Shown here: positions 9,224-19,103 of the stretch, in pieces
Position numbering within the stretch: the first letter of the stretch is position 1
Layout of the letters: each line of letters starts with the position of its first letter
NCBI GenBank assembly: GCA_029821735.1
Contig: JALGSU010000022.1
Location: 1-64,000, forward strand
DNA from: Candidatus Zipacnadia bacterium
GTDB taxonomy: Bacteria; Armatimonadota; Zipacnadia; Zipacnadales; UBA5352
Length of the DNA stretch: 64,000 bases
Reading direction: 5' to 3'
Notes under the pieces: generated by a model
The model's input: the letters and a program-made list of their open reading frames with translations, nothing else
Told to the model about the DNA's origin: nothing
The model's database searches: none
Program-made: the position numbers and the translations under genes

Positions 9224-10018
9224 ATGTCTGCGCGCAATATGCGAGAAGCCGGGTGGGTCTGGGAGGGGCTGGCCTTTGATCCGGGGCTGCTGCCCACGAT
9301 CTACGGGGTGGGGGAGGGCGTGCGCTATTTCGGGCTGGACCGAGCGCACTTCATCTTCCACGCGAACACGCCGCTGAACCTGCACAAGCTCGACCACGTG
9401 AGCGAGATCACCGCCGACATCTCCAAGTGGAAATGGGTCGAGGGGACGAATGAAGTCGGGCGCGTCTACTATGCGCATGACCGTGATGACAACCCCGACA
9501 CCGTCGTGTCGGAGGCCGAGAACCTCGCCCGCCTGGCTCCGGACTTTCCCAACGTGACCGGCGCCTTCATCGACGACACCAGCGGCGAGATGGAATACGA
9601 CAACTATAGCGCGGACACGTCGGGGTTGATCGGCGAGGCCGTGCGTGCGGCTGACCTGGACCTGTGGATCGTGGTGTACACGCATCAGCTCGAGCCCGAG
9701 ATGTGGGCCCCGTGGGTCGATCAGGTCGATGTCATCAATCTGTGGGTGTGGAACTGCGGGGACCTGCCGGAGATCGACAGCTACATCGCACGCTGCCGGG
9801 AGCTGTTCCCGGAAAAACGTCTGACGATGGGTATCTACATCCGCGACTACCCGCTGCGCGAGGGGGTGCCCATCGACCTGCTTGAGATTGAGATGTCGGC
9901 GATCGCGCGCCACCTGGAGGCCGGGACGCTCGACGGCTACGGCATCCTGGCGACGTGCCTGATCGACCAGCATCCCGAGCAAGCCGAGTTCATCCGCGAT
10001 TTCGCGGAGGTGTTCTGA
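9224..10018 (+). CDS. Hypothetical protein, possible TIM-barrel enzyme
   Basis: A 264-residue protein with no recognised family. The start is set at 9224 by AGGAGG (9212-9217), whose first bases overlap the sulfatase stop, so the two genes are likely co-transcribed. No signal peptide. Alternating hydrophobic strands and acidic ends (VTGAFIDDTSGE, LWIVVYTHQLEP, VDVINLWVWNC, RLTMGIYIRDY) look like a (beta/alpha)8 barrel related to sugar-processing enzymes. Context between a sulfatase and a giant secreted protein suggests glycan metabolism. The fold assignment is from strand pattern only. Confidence 0.7.
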   Translation: MSARNMREAGWVWEGLAFDPGLLPTIYGVGEGVRYFGLDRAHFIFHANTPLNLHKLDHVSEITADISKWKWVEGTNEVGRVYYAHDRDDNPDTVVSEAENLARLAPDFPNVTGAFIDDTSGEMEYDNYSADTSGLIGEAVRAADLDLWIVVYTHQLEPEMWAPWVDQVDVINLWVWNCGDLPEIDSYIARCRELFPEKRLTMGIYIRDYPLREGVPIDLLEIEMSAIARHLEAGTLDGYGILATCLIDQHPEQAEFIRDFAEVF

Positions 10019-10030
10019 AAAGAGATGCCC

Positions 10031-13000
10031 ATGCGCCTGTCAGCCCTCATAGTATTCGCCATCCTGCTCGCCACCGTGCTTCCGCTCGCGGCCGCCGAGG
10101 ACACTCCGGCGCAGCCCGCGCTGGCTGAGGACGTCTGCACGGCGCCCTTCAACCTGCTCGTGCCGGGCGACCTCGTGCGCGAACACGGCCACCTGGATCT
10201 CGTCAGCCACTACGCTGACGCCGCTAACCACCTGCGCGTGGCCTGCGAGGCGACGTCGCTGTCGGTGGTTGCAGTCGCCGGTGGCGAGGAGACGGCGGTG
10301 GGCTCGGCGACCTACCCGAAACTGGCTCCCGGTGCGGAGATTGTGGTAATGCTGCGCGCGGGCGGCGTCGCGGTCTCGATCGGTGCAGAGACCGTCATGC
10401 GCGCGCCGGTCGAGCTGACTGACGGTGGGGGCTGGGGAGTGCTGTCGCCAGCGGGCATCGCGCCTGACGAGATCATCTTCCAGCCCATCGGCGATGTGAT
10501 CTTCAGCGACGACTTCATGCGAGTGCCCGGCGAGCCCGGGCTTTGGGAGGATTTGCGCGGGCAATGGCGGCTGGCGGCTCTGGAGTCGGCTCGCTACAGC
10601 GCGAACGCCTTCACACTCGTCGGGCGCGCCACGGGCGCAGGCACTGCGCTGACTGCGGCGGGCCACTGGTTCTGGGAGGATTGCACGGTCGAGGCATCCG
10701 TGCGCCCGGGCGAGGGCTCGGGCGGGTTCGGCGTGGGCCTCGGGCTGCATGACGAGAACGGACTGCATCTCCTGCGCTTTGTGCCACGTGACGGCACTGA
10801 CGGGGCGCTGCAGATCGTGCGCGTGCGTGGCGGGGAAGAGGAGATACTTGCCACCGAACCGGCGCGCGCTCACCTTGACGAGTGGCACCGGCTCGCGCTC
10901 TCGGCTGTGGGTGAGCAGCTTGTCGGAACGCTCGATGGCGCCGAACTGCTCAGCGTCACTGACCCGACCCTCGCCCCTGGCCAGGCGCTGTTGTGGGTGT
11001 CGGGCGAGGCGCCGGTGGCTTTCGACGACGTGACGGTGTATTCTGGCTCGCGCCTCGACCGCGCGCCCACGGTGCTCTCACACTCCGCCCAGTCTGCAGA
11101 CCCCACGGCCGCGCCCTTCATTAACGATCAGTACATGCACGAGTGGGCTGACGAGCGCGATCAGTGGGTATCGGGCCGCGCCAGCGCGTGGCACTCGGGG
11201 TACTTCTGGGGCGACGTCGAACTCGCGTGGCAGGCGGAGCCGACGGCGCTGGGCAGAGGCGCGACGATGCACATATGTGTGCCGGCGGACGGGTCCGCTC
11301 TGGCGCCGCCCGCTGACATGATTCCAGGCTACCATCTGCAACTCACGCCCGAGGATCAGACGCTGAAGGTCGCGCTGCGGCGACACGACGCGTCGGTCGG
11401 CGAGGCGACCGTTCCGCTGCCTGCGGCCTCGACTGAGATTGTGTTGCGCCGGACCGGCGCATTGGTGGAGGCGCTGGTGGCAGGCCAGGTGGTCGCGAGC
11501 CTGACCGATGAGACGCCACTTGGCGGCGGCAAGGTCGGACTGGTATGCGCTCGCGCGCGATCGGAAACATCGCGGCTGCAGATCATCTCGTGGAACCTGA
11601 TGGACTCGACCTTCCGCGCGGCGCCGACGAACTGGCACACCTCCGGCGGGCTGTGGCAGGTCACCAGCCGATGGGCCTGCACCCCTCGCTGGGCCTGGTT
11701 CCAGGGGCGCGCCGACGACCTCGCCTCCATCTGGACGCGGCGAGCCATACGCGGCGACTTCGTTGTCGAGTTCTTCGCGGGCTTCTCCATGGATCAGCCG
11801 TGGGCACCCTTCTACCAGCACCCGGGCAACATCTGTGTGACGCTGTGCGGGCAGAACGCCACGCCGGGCAGCGGCTACAGCATGATCTTCGCGGGCTGGC
11901 GCAACCGGGCCACGGGCATCTTCCGACGCGATGCGCTGGTGGCACAGACCCCGGCCTTCACCATGCCCGACATCCTCGATTCGCTCGGGGGCGCGGGCAA
12001 CCGCGAGGAGGCCCACAAGCTTCACAACGAGTGGTGGCACATCCGCGCCGAACGCTTTGGCGGGACGGTGCGCATGTTCGTGGACGGGAAGCTGGCGGCC
12101 ACCTTCGAGGACACCGATCCCCTGGCCGATGGCACCGTAGGCATCTGGACGCTCGACAACGGGCTCACCGTCGCCCGCGCGCGCATCTACTATGAGGGAT
12201 CCGAGATTCCGTCGCTGCAGCCGGGCCTGGCCGAGGACGTCGCGCCCGCCCCGTCGGCGCGCCTCACAGTTACGCAGCCGCCGCACTTTGCCGCGACCTT
12301 CGAGACTGGTCTCGAGGGCTGGGGGCCGGCTTCAGATGGTTCGTGCACCGTGGCTCTCGCCGAGCGTGACGACCGCCTCGGCGGGCGTTGCCTGGCGGTC
12401 ACCAACCCGGTCGCGGGTGGCGACTTCGCGCTGCGGGCGCCCGTTACTGATGCGCCGGTCGGCGATCGCGGCTTGCTGAGCTTCGACTACTCGATACCCG
12501 AGGGGGTCGCGCTGGATGCTTACGCGGTCATAGCGGGCGAGCGCTACCGTCTGCGCCTGACTGGGCCCGAAACGGCGCCGCCTGGCATCGAGGACATCGG
12601 TATCGTCACCGACGCTCGGGCTGATGGTCGCTGGCATCGGGCTACCGTCGATATGGGGGGCCTGCTGCGACCGTTCTTCGGCGCGGAGGCAAGCATCGTT
12701 CTCGACGAACTGCAGTTCGCCGCGCACGCCGTCCCCGAGTATGCGCGCGCGGGCATCGGCGCCAATGCGGCCGGCGCGGTCTGGCGGCTCGACAATGTGC
12801 TGCTTGGCGCGGCGGTCGGAGCGCCCGTGAAGGTCCGCGCTCCGCGTGGCGCGACGGTGCGCGTCGTCGGCGCTCGCTACGTGGGCGGCTCATCCCAGTT
12901 GGTGAGCCCCACGCGCGACGGGATCGCGACTGTCGTCGCGGAAGACGGCCGCTCGCTGGCCACCGACCTGATCGCCTTCGATACGTCTGCGCCGGTCGCG

Positions 13001-15181
13001 GAGTTCGTCGCGCCTGAGGCAGACGCGGCATGGCTCGGGCACCGCATTGTGGTTCGCATCAGCGATGAGGGCCCCGCTGGCATTGACGATTCGTCGCTCG
13101 CGCTGACTGTGGGCGGGCAGCGGTTCGCGTGGCCAGCGCCGGAGCTGACATGGACGCCCGCGACGGGCGAACTTTCGCTGGACGTGCGGGCTGCGAACAT
13201 CGAACTGACTGCCGGTGACTCGGTACGCGTGGCCCTCGACGCAGTGGCGGACCGCGCCGGCAACGCCTCCCGGGTCGTTCGTCTGGACTTCACCGCCGAC
13301 GTGGCGAGCGACGCCGATGCGCCCGACGCGCCAGCACTGACTGGCATGCCCGCGCCGCTGCTCGACGTGGATTTCGAGACCAACATCGGTCCGATTCGGC
13401 CGTGGGGTGCGGATGCAGCGATCGAGTTGCTGCGTGTGGGTGGCGCGGCGGCTGCGAACCCGGCTGGCGGGCAGTGGTGCCTGCAGGCGCGCTGCACCAG
13501 GCTGGGCGGGCTGTTCGGTCTGGACTTGGGCTGCGCGCCGTTTGAGGCTTCGCGCTACCCGATCCTGCAGTTCGACTACCGGGCCTCGGACGAGCTGCGC
13601 GTCGGCCTGCTCGTGGACGTGGCGGGCGAGCGGCGCACCATCCGGTTCACTGACAATGACGCGACCTGGCCGACCGCCGGTCGCATCGGTGCCGCCGCCG
13701 ACGATGCGTGGCACACAGCCACCGTCGACCTGCACGCGGCACTGAGCAAGGCGTTCCCGCGACGCACCTCGCTGCCCGTGACCAGCATCGCGTTCGCGAC
13801 CTCCGGCTGGCCCGGCAACCGTGCAGACACGTATTGGTGGCTGGACAACGTTCGGCTGCACGCGGCGGTGGACCTGGCGACTGCTCCGGAGCTTTCCTCG
13901 CGGGACGAGGCGGGCGTGACGGGCATCGGCTGGGTGGTCGATGGCGCGACCGACACGATCCCTGCGCAGGAGCCGATCGGGGGCGACCTCGCATCGGCGC
14001 TTGAGCCGCATCTCGGGACGACGGTGTGGGTGCATGCGACCGCGTGCGACGGTGCCGGCAACTGGTCCGAGCCGTCGCACCTGCCAGTGCATGTGATCCG
14101 CGCCGAGGACGCAGCGGCGCCGGTGGCCTCCGCTCCTGTTCCCGCCGATGGCGCAACGGCGTGCGTCCGCGAGGTGGTCGCGACTATCGTCGATGAGGGC
14201 TCCGGCGTCAGTCCGGCCGACCTGCGCCTGTGGGTTGGCGGCGAGTCTTACACTCTCGCCGATGCCGCGCTGAGCTTCGATGAGACCGCCGGGACATTGA
14301 CTTGGCGCGCGCCGGCGGGTGTGAGTCTCGGCGGCGACGGCGACAGCGTTGCCTGCCGCCTGGAGGCGCGTGATCTGACGGGCAATGCAGCCGAGCCGCT
14401 GGCCTGGGTCTGGCGGATCGACCATTCGCTGGACACTGAAGCGCCCGCCGCGCCGGTGGCGAGCTACCTGCCGGCCCGCACGATGGCCGCCGAGGATTTC
14501 GAGTCAGGCACAGGGTACTGGGGCAACTTCGTCTCTGCGCAGGTACTGCGACGAGCCGTGGGCGGCGCTACCGGCCCCGGGTGCATCGAGCTGCGCCACC
14601 TGGGCGATCGGGCAGCCAGTGGCTTCGCGCTGGCCGCTGACTTTGGGGAGCGGTGGCGGGAGTTCCCGGTGGTGCGCTTCAGTTACCGGCTCGAGGGCGC
14701 GCGCTCGGTGACCGTGCACCTGTACGGCACCACCTTCGATGGCAGCCGCGATCTATGGACCGACATGAAGACCTTCCGCGCTGTGGAGGATGGCTGGAGC
14801 ACGGCGGTTGTTGACATCCCGAAGGCTCTGGCTCGGACGAACCCGTCTCTGGACATCCACCGGATCTTCCTCGGTATCGACACGCCCGGCCCGGACGCGG
14901 CGGTCATCGTGGATGACTGGGCCATGTATTCGCAGGTGGCCGACAGCGCCACGCTGCGCTGGGCCGAGCCCGCCGACCCAAGCGGTGTGCGCGGCTACAG
15001 TTGGGTGCTCGATAGCGCAGACGACACCGTGCCGCCGGAGACCATCAGCGGCGCGGATCGGCAGGCTGATTTTGGCAATCTGGCGCCCGGACATTACTGC
15101 TTCCACGTGCGCGCCTGCGACGGCGCCGGCAATTGGGGCGCTCCCGCGCACGTGCCCTTCGATCTGATTGCCCCCGAGTAG
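10031..15181 (+). CDS. Giant secreted protein with LamG/DUF1080-like and CBM-like modules
   Basis: About 1716 residues. MRLSALIVFAILLATVLPLAAA is a signal peptide; ATG 10031 fits the weak AAGAG site better than ATG 10025. Early and middle parts show concanavalin-like repeats (FSDDFMRVPGEPGLW, WHRLALSAVGEQL, FEDTDPLADGTVGIW). Three CBM-like units start near residues 756 (FETGLEGW), 1114 (DFETNIGPIRPWG) and 1487 (EDFESGTGYWGNF). Ig-like and Fn3-like segments ending HATACDGAGNW and HVRACDGAGNW follow. No catalytic domain is obvious, so it may be a glycan-binding or scaffold protein at the cell surface. The modules have clearly been duplicated. Confidence 0.8.
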   Translation: MRLSALIVFAILLATVLPLAAAEDTPAQPALAEDVCTAPFNLLVPGDLVREHGHLDLVSHYADAANHLRVACEATSLSVVAVAGGEETAVGSATYPKLAPGAEIVVMLRAGGVAVSIGAETVMRAPVELTDGGGWGVLSPAGIAPDEIIFQPIGDVIFSDDFMRVPGEPGLWEDLRGQWRLAALESARYSANAFTLVGRATGAGTALTAAGHWFWEDCTVEASVRPGEGSGGFGVGLGLHDENGLHLLRFVPRDGTDGALQIVRVRGGEEEILATEPARAHLDEWHRLALSAVGEQLVGTLDGAELLSVTDPTLAPGQALLWVSGEAPVAFDDVTVYSGSRLDRAPTVLSHSAQSADPTAAPFINDQYMHEWADERDQWVSGRASAWHSGYFWGDVELAWQAEPTALGRGATMHICVPADGSALAPPADMIPGYHLQLTPEDQTLKVALRRHDASVGEATVPLPAASTEIVLRRTGALVEALVAGQVVASLTDETPLGGGKVGLVCARARSETSRLQIISWNLMDSTFRAAPTNWHTSGGLWQVTSRWACTPRWAWFQGRADDLASIWTRRAIRGDFVVEFFAGFSMDQPWAPFYQHPGNICVTLCGQNATPGSGYSMIFAGWRNRATGIFRRDALVAQTPAFTMPDILDSLGGAGNREEAHKLHNEWWHIRAERFGGTVRMFVDGKLAATFEDTDPLADGTVGIWTLDNGLTVARARIYYEGSEIPSLQPGLAEDVAPAPSARLTVTQPPHFAATFETGLEGWGPASDGSCTVALAERDDRLGGRCLAVTNPVAGGDFALRAPVTDAPVGDRGLLSFDYSIPEGVALDAYAVIAGERYRLRLTGPETAPPGIEDIGIVTDARADGRWHRATVDMGGLLRPFFGAEASIVLDELQFAAHAVPEYARAGIGANAAGAVWRLDNVLLGAAVGAPVKVRAPRGATVRVVGARYVGGSSQLVSPTRDGIATVVAEDGRSLATDLIAFDTSAPVAEFVAPEADAAWLGHRIVVRISDEGPAGIDDSSLALTVGGQRFAWPAPELTWTPATGELSLDVRAANIELTAGDSVRVALDAVADRAGNASRVVRLDFTADVASDADAPDAPALTGMPAPLLDVDFETNIGPIRPWGADAAIELLRVGGAAAANPAGGQWCLQARCTRLGGLFGLDLGCAPFEASRYPILQFDYRASDELRVGLLVDVAGERRTIRFTDNDATWPTAGRIGAAADDAWHTATVDLHAALSKAFPRRTSLPVTSIAFATSGWPGNRADTYWWLDNVRLHAAVDLATAPELSSRDEAGVTGIGWVVDGATDTIPAQEPIGGDLASALEPHLGTTVWVHATACDGAGNWSEPSHLPVHVIRAEDAAAPVASAPVPADGATACVREVVATIVDEGSGVSPADLRLWVGGESYTLADAALSFDETAGTLTWRAPAGVSLGGDGDSVACRLEARDLTGNAAEPLAWVWRIDHSLDTEAPAAPVASYLPARTMAAEDFESGTGYWGNFVSAQVLRRAVGGATGPGCIELRHLGDRAASGFALAADFGERWREFPVVRFSYRLEGARSVTVHLYGTTFDGSRDLWTDMKTFRAVEDGWSTAVVDIPKALARTNPSLDIHRIFLGIDTPGPDAAVIVDDWAMYSQVADSATLRWAEPADPSGVRGYSWVLDSADDTVPPETISGADRQADFGNLAPGHYCFHVRACDGAGNWGAPAHVPFDLIAPE

Positions 15182-15260
15182 ATCGGTTGGCGGAGGTCCC
15201 CGCTGCCGCCGAAGTGAATCTCCGCAGGACGGCCATCACTGCTCTCAGGGGGCGTCCGTG

Positions 15261-17783
15261 ATGCTCGGCAACTCCTCATTATCGCTCGAGTTCAGCGACG
15301 GTGTCGTACGCGCGCGGAACCATCTCTCAGGCACGGTCGCGGACTTCGCCTGCCCGGGCTTCGCTGTGGCCCTATCGGGCGGCGAACTGCGCGGCGCTGA
15401 CTTTGACTTCGACGAGCCGCAGGTCGAGCCCGGTCGCGTGACGCTGATCGGGCGCCACGAGGCCACTGGGCTCGAGGCCAAGGTAGCCTACACGCTGGCG
15501 GACGACGAACCGTGGTTCCGCAAGCAAGTGACGCTCCGCACCCCGGAGCCGATGCCCACTCCTGACCGCCTGCTGGTCGACGTCCAATCCGACGCACCGG
15601 CACCCATCAGGCGCGTGGGATACGGGCTGCGCGGAGGGCCCGATGCAGAGGAACAGGCGGGTCTCGACACCTACGTGCCTCAGCCCGGTTGCGGCTACCC
15701 GGTGTATGCAGGCGATTGGTTCATGGGCGTGGAGCACCCGTCGGGATTCGCAGTGCCCGGCGAGCGCCTTGAGCTGTATCACCATCCCGTCTGGAGCGAC
15801 GAGGGAGTCATCGAGAGTTTCGCGGCGGTCTTCGGTGTGGCGCAGACACATACGAAAGTCGCGGACGCTTTCATGGACTACGTCTGGCGCATCCGCAGGC
15901 CCCGGCTGGAGCGGCCCTTCCTGACCTTCACCAGCGGCTGGTCGACGCGCGCCATCGGGCATGGCGAGTACATCGCCGGGTACGAAAGTAACCTCGCGTT
16001 CCTTGAGGCCATGGTCGACCTCGGCCTGCGCCCTGACGCGATGGCCATTGATGCAGGCTACTTCGAGCGGCGCTCGATCTTCCACCACAAGGGTGACGAC
16101 GCGGAGGACTCGCTCTTCCGCACCTTCGCCGGCCAGGTGCACGAGCGCGGTCTGGAGCTGTCGGTCTGGGTGAGTCACAACGGACGCACGGGCTTTGACA
16201 TGGACTGGATTCGCGAGCAGGGGTGGGAGATCGGGGACGGTCCGGGTACGTACACGCACGGTGATTTTGTGGTGATGATGCAGCCGAGTTTCGAGGAGGC
16301 GCTGGCCGAGCGTTTCTCGCGCATCGTGGGCGAGATCGGCGCGAGGCACCTGAAGATCGACTGGGACAACGAGTGTGCCACCAACGGGCGCTTCGCCGAG
16401 CAATACCCAACCACTGACCACGTCCGCGAGGCCTCTCTGCTGACCTTCAACCGCATCGACACGCGCATGCGCGAGGCCAACCCCGAACTCCTCACCCGCA
16501 ATGGATGGTGGCCCAGTCCGTGGTGGCTGCAGTGGGCCGACCACGTCTGGCTTGCGACCTCCGGCGATGGCGAATACGCGATGTGGCCCTCCCGCACTCA
16601 GCGTGATCGTGAGATGACGCATCGCGACGCGGTCTACCATCAGATCAGCCGCGTCTCCGAGACGCCCTGTCCGCTGGACGCGTACGACAATCACGGCTTC
16701 GCGCACGCAGTAGACAACCCGTTCAGTCAGCAGCCCCACACCTGGCTCGACAACGCGGTGCTGCAATTCACGCGCGGCTGCACCTACCTGCATATGCCGA
16801 TCTGCCCCGAGAGTCTGGACGCTGACGAGGCGCGCGTGCTGCAGCAGACCATGGACTGGATGCGCCACCACGGCGACGAGCTTGGCACGCAGGGAACGTG
16901 CATGGTGGGCGGCAGCCCGGCTGAGGGCGAGATATACGGGTATCTGCACCCGTCGGCGAGCAGTGCGTGGCTGGTGCTGCGCAACCCCGACCCGCGGCCG
17001 CAAGTCTACGGGGGCGCGCAGCAGATCGCGATGGCGCTCGGGTGGGCGCCGCGCACGTGGCGGCAAGTCCATCCTTACTGGCAGGACCTGCAGCCGCTCG
17101 CGGGCATCACCTTGCTTGGCCACGAGGTGCGCCTGATCAGGCTGGAGCGCGAGCCTCAGGCAGACCCGTCGCCGGTCCCGGGCGCTGCGTTCGTGGTGAG
17201 TCAGGCGGAGGGCGGCTTCGAGTATTGCTTCCCCGGCTTCGCGCCGCTGACCGAGGCCATCGGTCCGACTGTGCACCCGGATATGCAGATCCCTGAGATC
17301 ACTGCAGAGAGAACCGCCGATGAGGCCATCGAGGGTGGCTGGCGCAGGCAGTGGTATTGCGGGATCCCGCACCGGCTGGAGGGCGCTGAGTTGCTCGTGA
17401 CCATGCGCGGCGATCAGGCTGACCTCGACGGGCTCACCGTCCAGTGCACCAGCACCCGCTACCGCGCGACCGCGGCGCGAGGGCACCTCATCCCCGGTCT
17501 GCGGATCTTCCGCAACGAGGAGCGCGGCTACGGGACTGCCAAGTTCATGCCACCGGTCGGCGCGCGTGACCGCGATGACTGGGCCTTCGAAATCCCGGAC
17601 GGTGGCTATGGTTCGCTGACGCTGGACATTCTCGGCGAGGGGGCCGAGCGAGTGAGCGCCGAGGTCTGGATCACCGGCTGGGAGGCCCTCGCCCGGCAGA
17701 CGATTGTGCAGGAGGCAGCGCCCGCCGATGGGCCGTTGCTGCCGCCACACCCGTATGGTTTCTCGCGCTGCGTGCGCATCTGA
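15261..17783 (+). CDS. Alpha-galactosidase-like glycoside hydrolase
   Basis: About 840 residues. The start at ATG 15261 is where clear coding sequence begins (MLGNSSLSLEFSDG), although the frame is open upstream. An N-terminal beta-supersandwich is followed by a TIM barrel starting near GLRPDAMAIDAGYFE. HLKIDWDNE near residue 362 matches the K-x-D nucleophile motif of GH27/GH36-type alpha-galactosidases. The C-terminal third is beta-rich. No signal peptide is seen, so it may work inside the cell on imported oligosaccharides. The specific sugar is not certain. The ceramidase-like gene follows after 18 bases. Confidence 0.75.
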   Translation: MLGNSSLSLEFSDGVVRARNHLSGTVADFACPGFAVALSGGELRGADFDFDEPQVEPGRVTLIGRHEATGLEAKVAYTLADDEPWFRKQVTLRTPEPMPTPDRLLVDVQSDAPAPIRRVGYGLRGGPDAEEQAGLDTYVPQPGCGYPVYAGDWFMGVEHPSGFAVPGERLELYHHPVWSDEGVIESFAAVFGVAQTHTKVADAFMDYVWRIRRPRLERPFLTFTSGWSTRAIGHGEYIAGYESNLAFLEAMVDLGLRPDAMAIDAGYFERRSIFHHKGDDAEDSLFRTFAGQVHERGLELSVWVSHNGRTGFDMDWIREQGWEIGDGPGTYTHGDFVVMMQPSFEEALAERFSRIVGEIGARHLKIDWDNECATNGRFAEQYPTTDHVREASLLTFNRIDTRMREANPELLTRNGWWPSPWWLQWADHVWLATSGDGEYAMWPSRTQRDREMTHRDAVYHQISRVSETPCPLDAYDNHGFAHAVDNPFSQQPHTWLDNAVLQFTRGCTYLHMPICPESLDADEARVLQQTMDWMRHHGDELGTQGTCMVGGSPAEGEIYGYLHPSASSAWLVLRNPDPRPQVYGGAQQIAMALGWAPRTWRQVHPYWQDLQPLAGITLLGHEVRLIRLEREPQADPSPVPGAAFVVSQAEGGFEYCFPGFAPLTEAIGPTVHPDMQIPEITAERTADEAIEGGWRRQWYCGIPHRLEGAELLVTMRGDQADLDGLTVQCTSTRYRATAARGHLIPGLRIFRNEERGYGTAKFMPPVGARDRDDWAFEIPDGGYGSLTLDILGEGAERVSAEVWITGWEALARQTIVQEAAPADGPLLPPHPYGFSRCVRI

Positions 17784-17801
17784 GAGCAGGAGGACACTGA
17801 C

Positions 17802-19085
17802 ATGCGTGCAGGCTTTGCTTCAGTGAACGTCAATCCGCCGATGGGAACGCCGATGATGGGCTTTGGTTCCCGCGACCGCGACCACGGCTGTCAGGCCATT
17901 CACGACGATATCTTCGTGCGCGCTGCATACCTCGAACACGACGGGCACGCGGCCCTGATCATGGGCTACGACATGTGCTTCGTTGGTCGCGTCGATGCGG
18001 ACAGATTCAAGGGCGCTATCGGCAGGCACCTGGCCCTGAGCCCCGCGCAGATTCTGCTTAACACTTCACACAGTCACGTGGGCCCGATGGTAGGTACGTG
18101 GTACGATGCCCACCCCGACCCGGCGTACGTGGATCAGCTCTGCGAGGCCACAGTGCAGGCGGGGCGGGAGGCGTGCGGTAGCGCGGTCGAGGCCACCATC
18201 TGGACCGGGGAGGCGAAGACGAAGCTGCCCATGAACCGCCGCCGAAGTGAGGATGGCGGCGTTCTCAACGCGCCCAATCCGCCAGGTTTCGCGTACGACC
18301 GCGTGCCGCTGTGCATGATCCGCGATCAGGCGGGCGAGCCCATCTGTCTCATGTTCTCGGTCTCGTGTCACCCGTCGATGATCTCCGGCTGGGAGATATC
18401 GTCCGAGTACCCCGGCTATGCGCGGCTGGGGGTTGCCGAACATCTCGGCGTGGACGTCTCGCTCTTCCTGCAGGGCGTGGGTGGCGACGCCAAGCCATCG
18501 ATCATGGGCGAGGGCCGGGCGCGCTGGGACCAGGCGGCATGGGAGGACGTTGAGCGCGCGGGGCGCATGGTCGCCGACGAGATCATCCCGGCGCTGGCTG
18601 ACCTGCAGCAGGTCGAGCCCGGCATCGCCGCCGCCACGCGCGAAGTGGACTGGCCGCTGGAAGCGCCCGAGAGTCTCGACTGGTACGAGGCCGAGGCGGC
18701 GAACGAGACGCTCGCCGAGGTCCGCCGCATCTGGGCCCGCGGTGTGGCCGACGCGTTGCGCGCCGGTGAACCGCTGCCTGGGGCCGCGACCCTGAGTGTG
18801 CAGGGCATTCGGCTGGGGGATGGTCTGCGGCTGGTGGGTATTGAGGGCGAGGCGGTCTCCGAGTGGGGGCCGATCATCGCGGATGACTACGGCTCCGGCG
18901 TGACCTTCCCCATGGGCTACACGAATGGCGAGGGCCTGTATCTGCCGGTCTCGCGCATGTTTGACGAGGGCGGCTACGAAGTCATCAGCTACTGGGAGTA
19001 TGGCTACCCGTCGCGGCTGACTCCGGGCTTCGAGCCAACCATGCTGTCCGCGCTGGATAGCCTGCGCGCGGCGGGTGTCACCTGA
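17802..19085 (+). CDS. Neutral/alkaline ceramidase-like protein
   Basis: 427 residues with the N-terminal hallmark of the neutral/alkaline non-lysosomal ceramidase family: AGFASVNVNPPMGTPMMGF, later TSHSHVGP near residues 87-94 (zinc-binding histidines). AGGAGG lies nine bases upstream. Members in environmental bacteria are often annotated as ceramidases, but many occur in sugar-utilisation loci and may cleave other amides or esters. No signal peptide. It is probably in one operon with the preceding glycosidase. Confidence 0.8.
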   Translation: MRAGFASVNVNPPMGTPMMGFGSRDRDHGCQAIHDDIFVRAAYLEHDGHAALIMGYDMCFVGRVDADRFKGAIGRHLALSPAQILLNTSHSHVGPMVGTWYDAHPDPAYVDQLCEATVQAGREACGSAVEATIWTGEAKTKLPMNRRRSEDGGVLNAPNPPGFAYDRVPLCMIRDQAGEPICLMFSVSCHPSMISGWEISSEYPGYARLGVAEHLGVDVSLFLQGVGGDAKPSIMGEGRARWDQAAWEDVERAGRMVADEIIPALADLQQVEPGIAAATREVDWPLEAPESLDWYEAEAANETLAEVRRIWARGVADALRAGEPLPGAATLSVQGIRLGDGLRLVGIEGEAVSEWGPIIADDYGSGVTFPMGYTNGEGLYLPVSRMFDEGGYEVISYWEYGYPSRLTPGFEPTMLSALDSLRAAGVT

Positions 19086-19103
19086 ACTGATGCCCGCCGC
19101 GGG

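Noticed and set aside
15372..17750. Long minus-strand reading frame (792 codons) opposite the glycosidase gene
   Set aside because: Shadow frame of a high-GC gene. The plus strand has the family motifs; the minus frame is rich in His, Arg and Val with no recognisable domain. The same applies to 33726-35768 and 61949-63922 on the minus strand.
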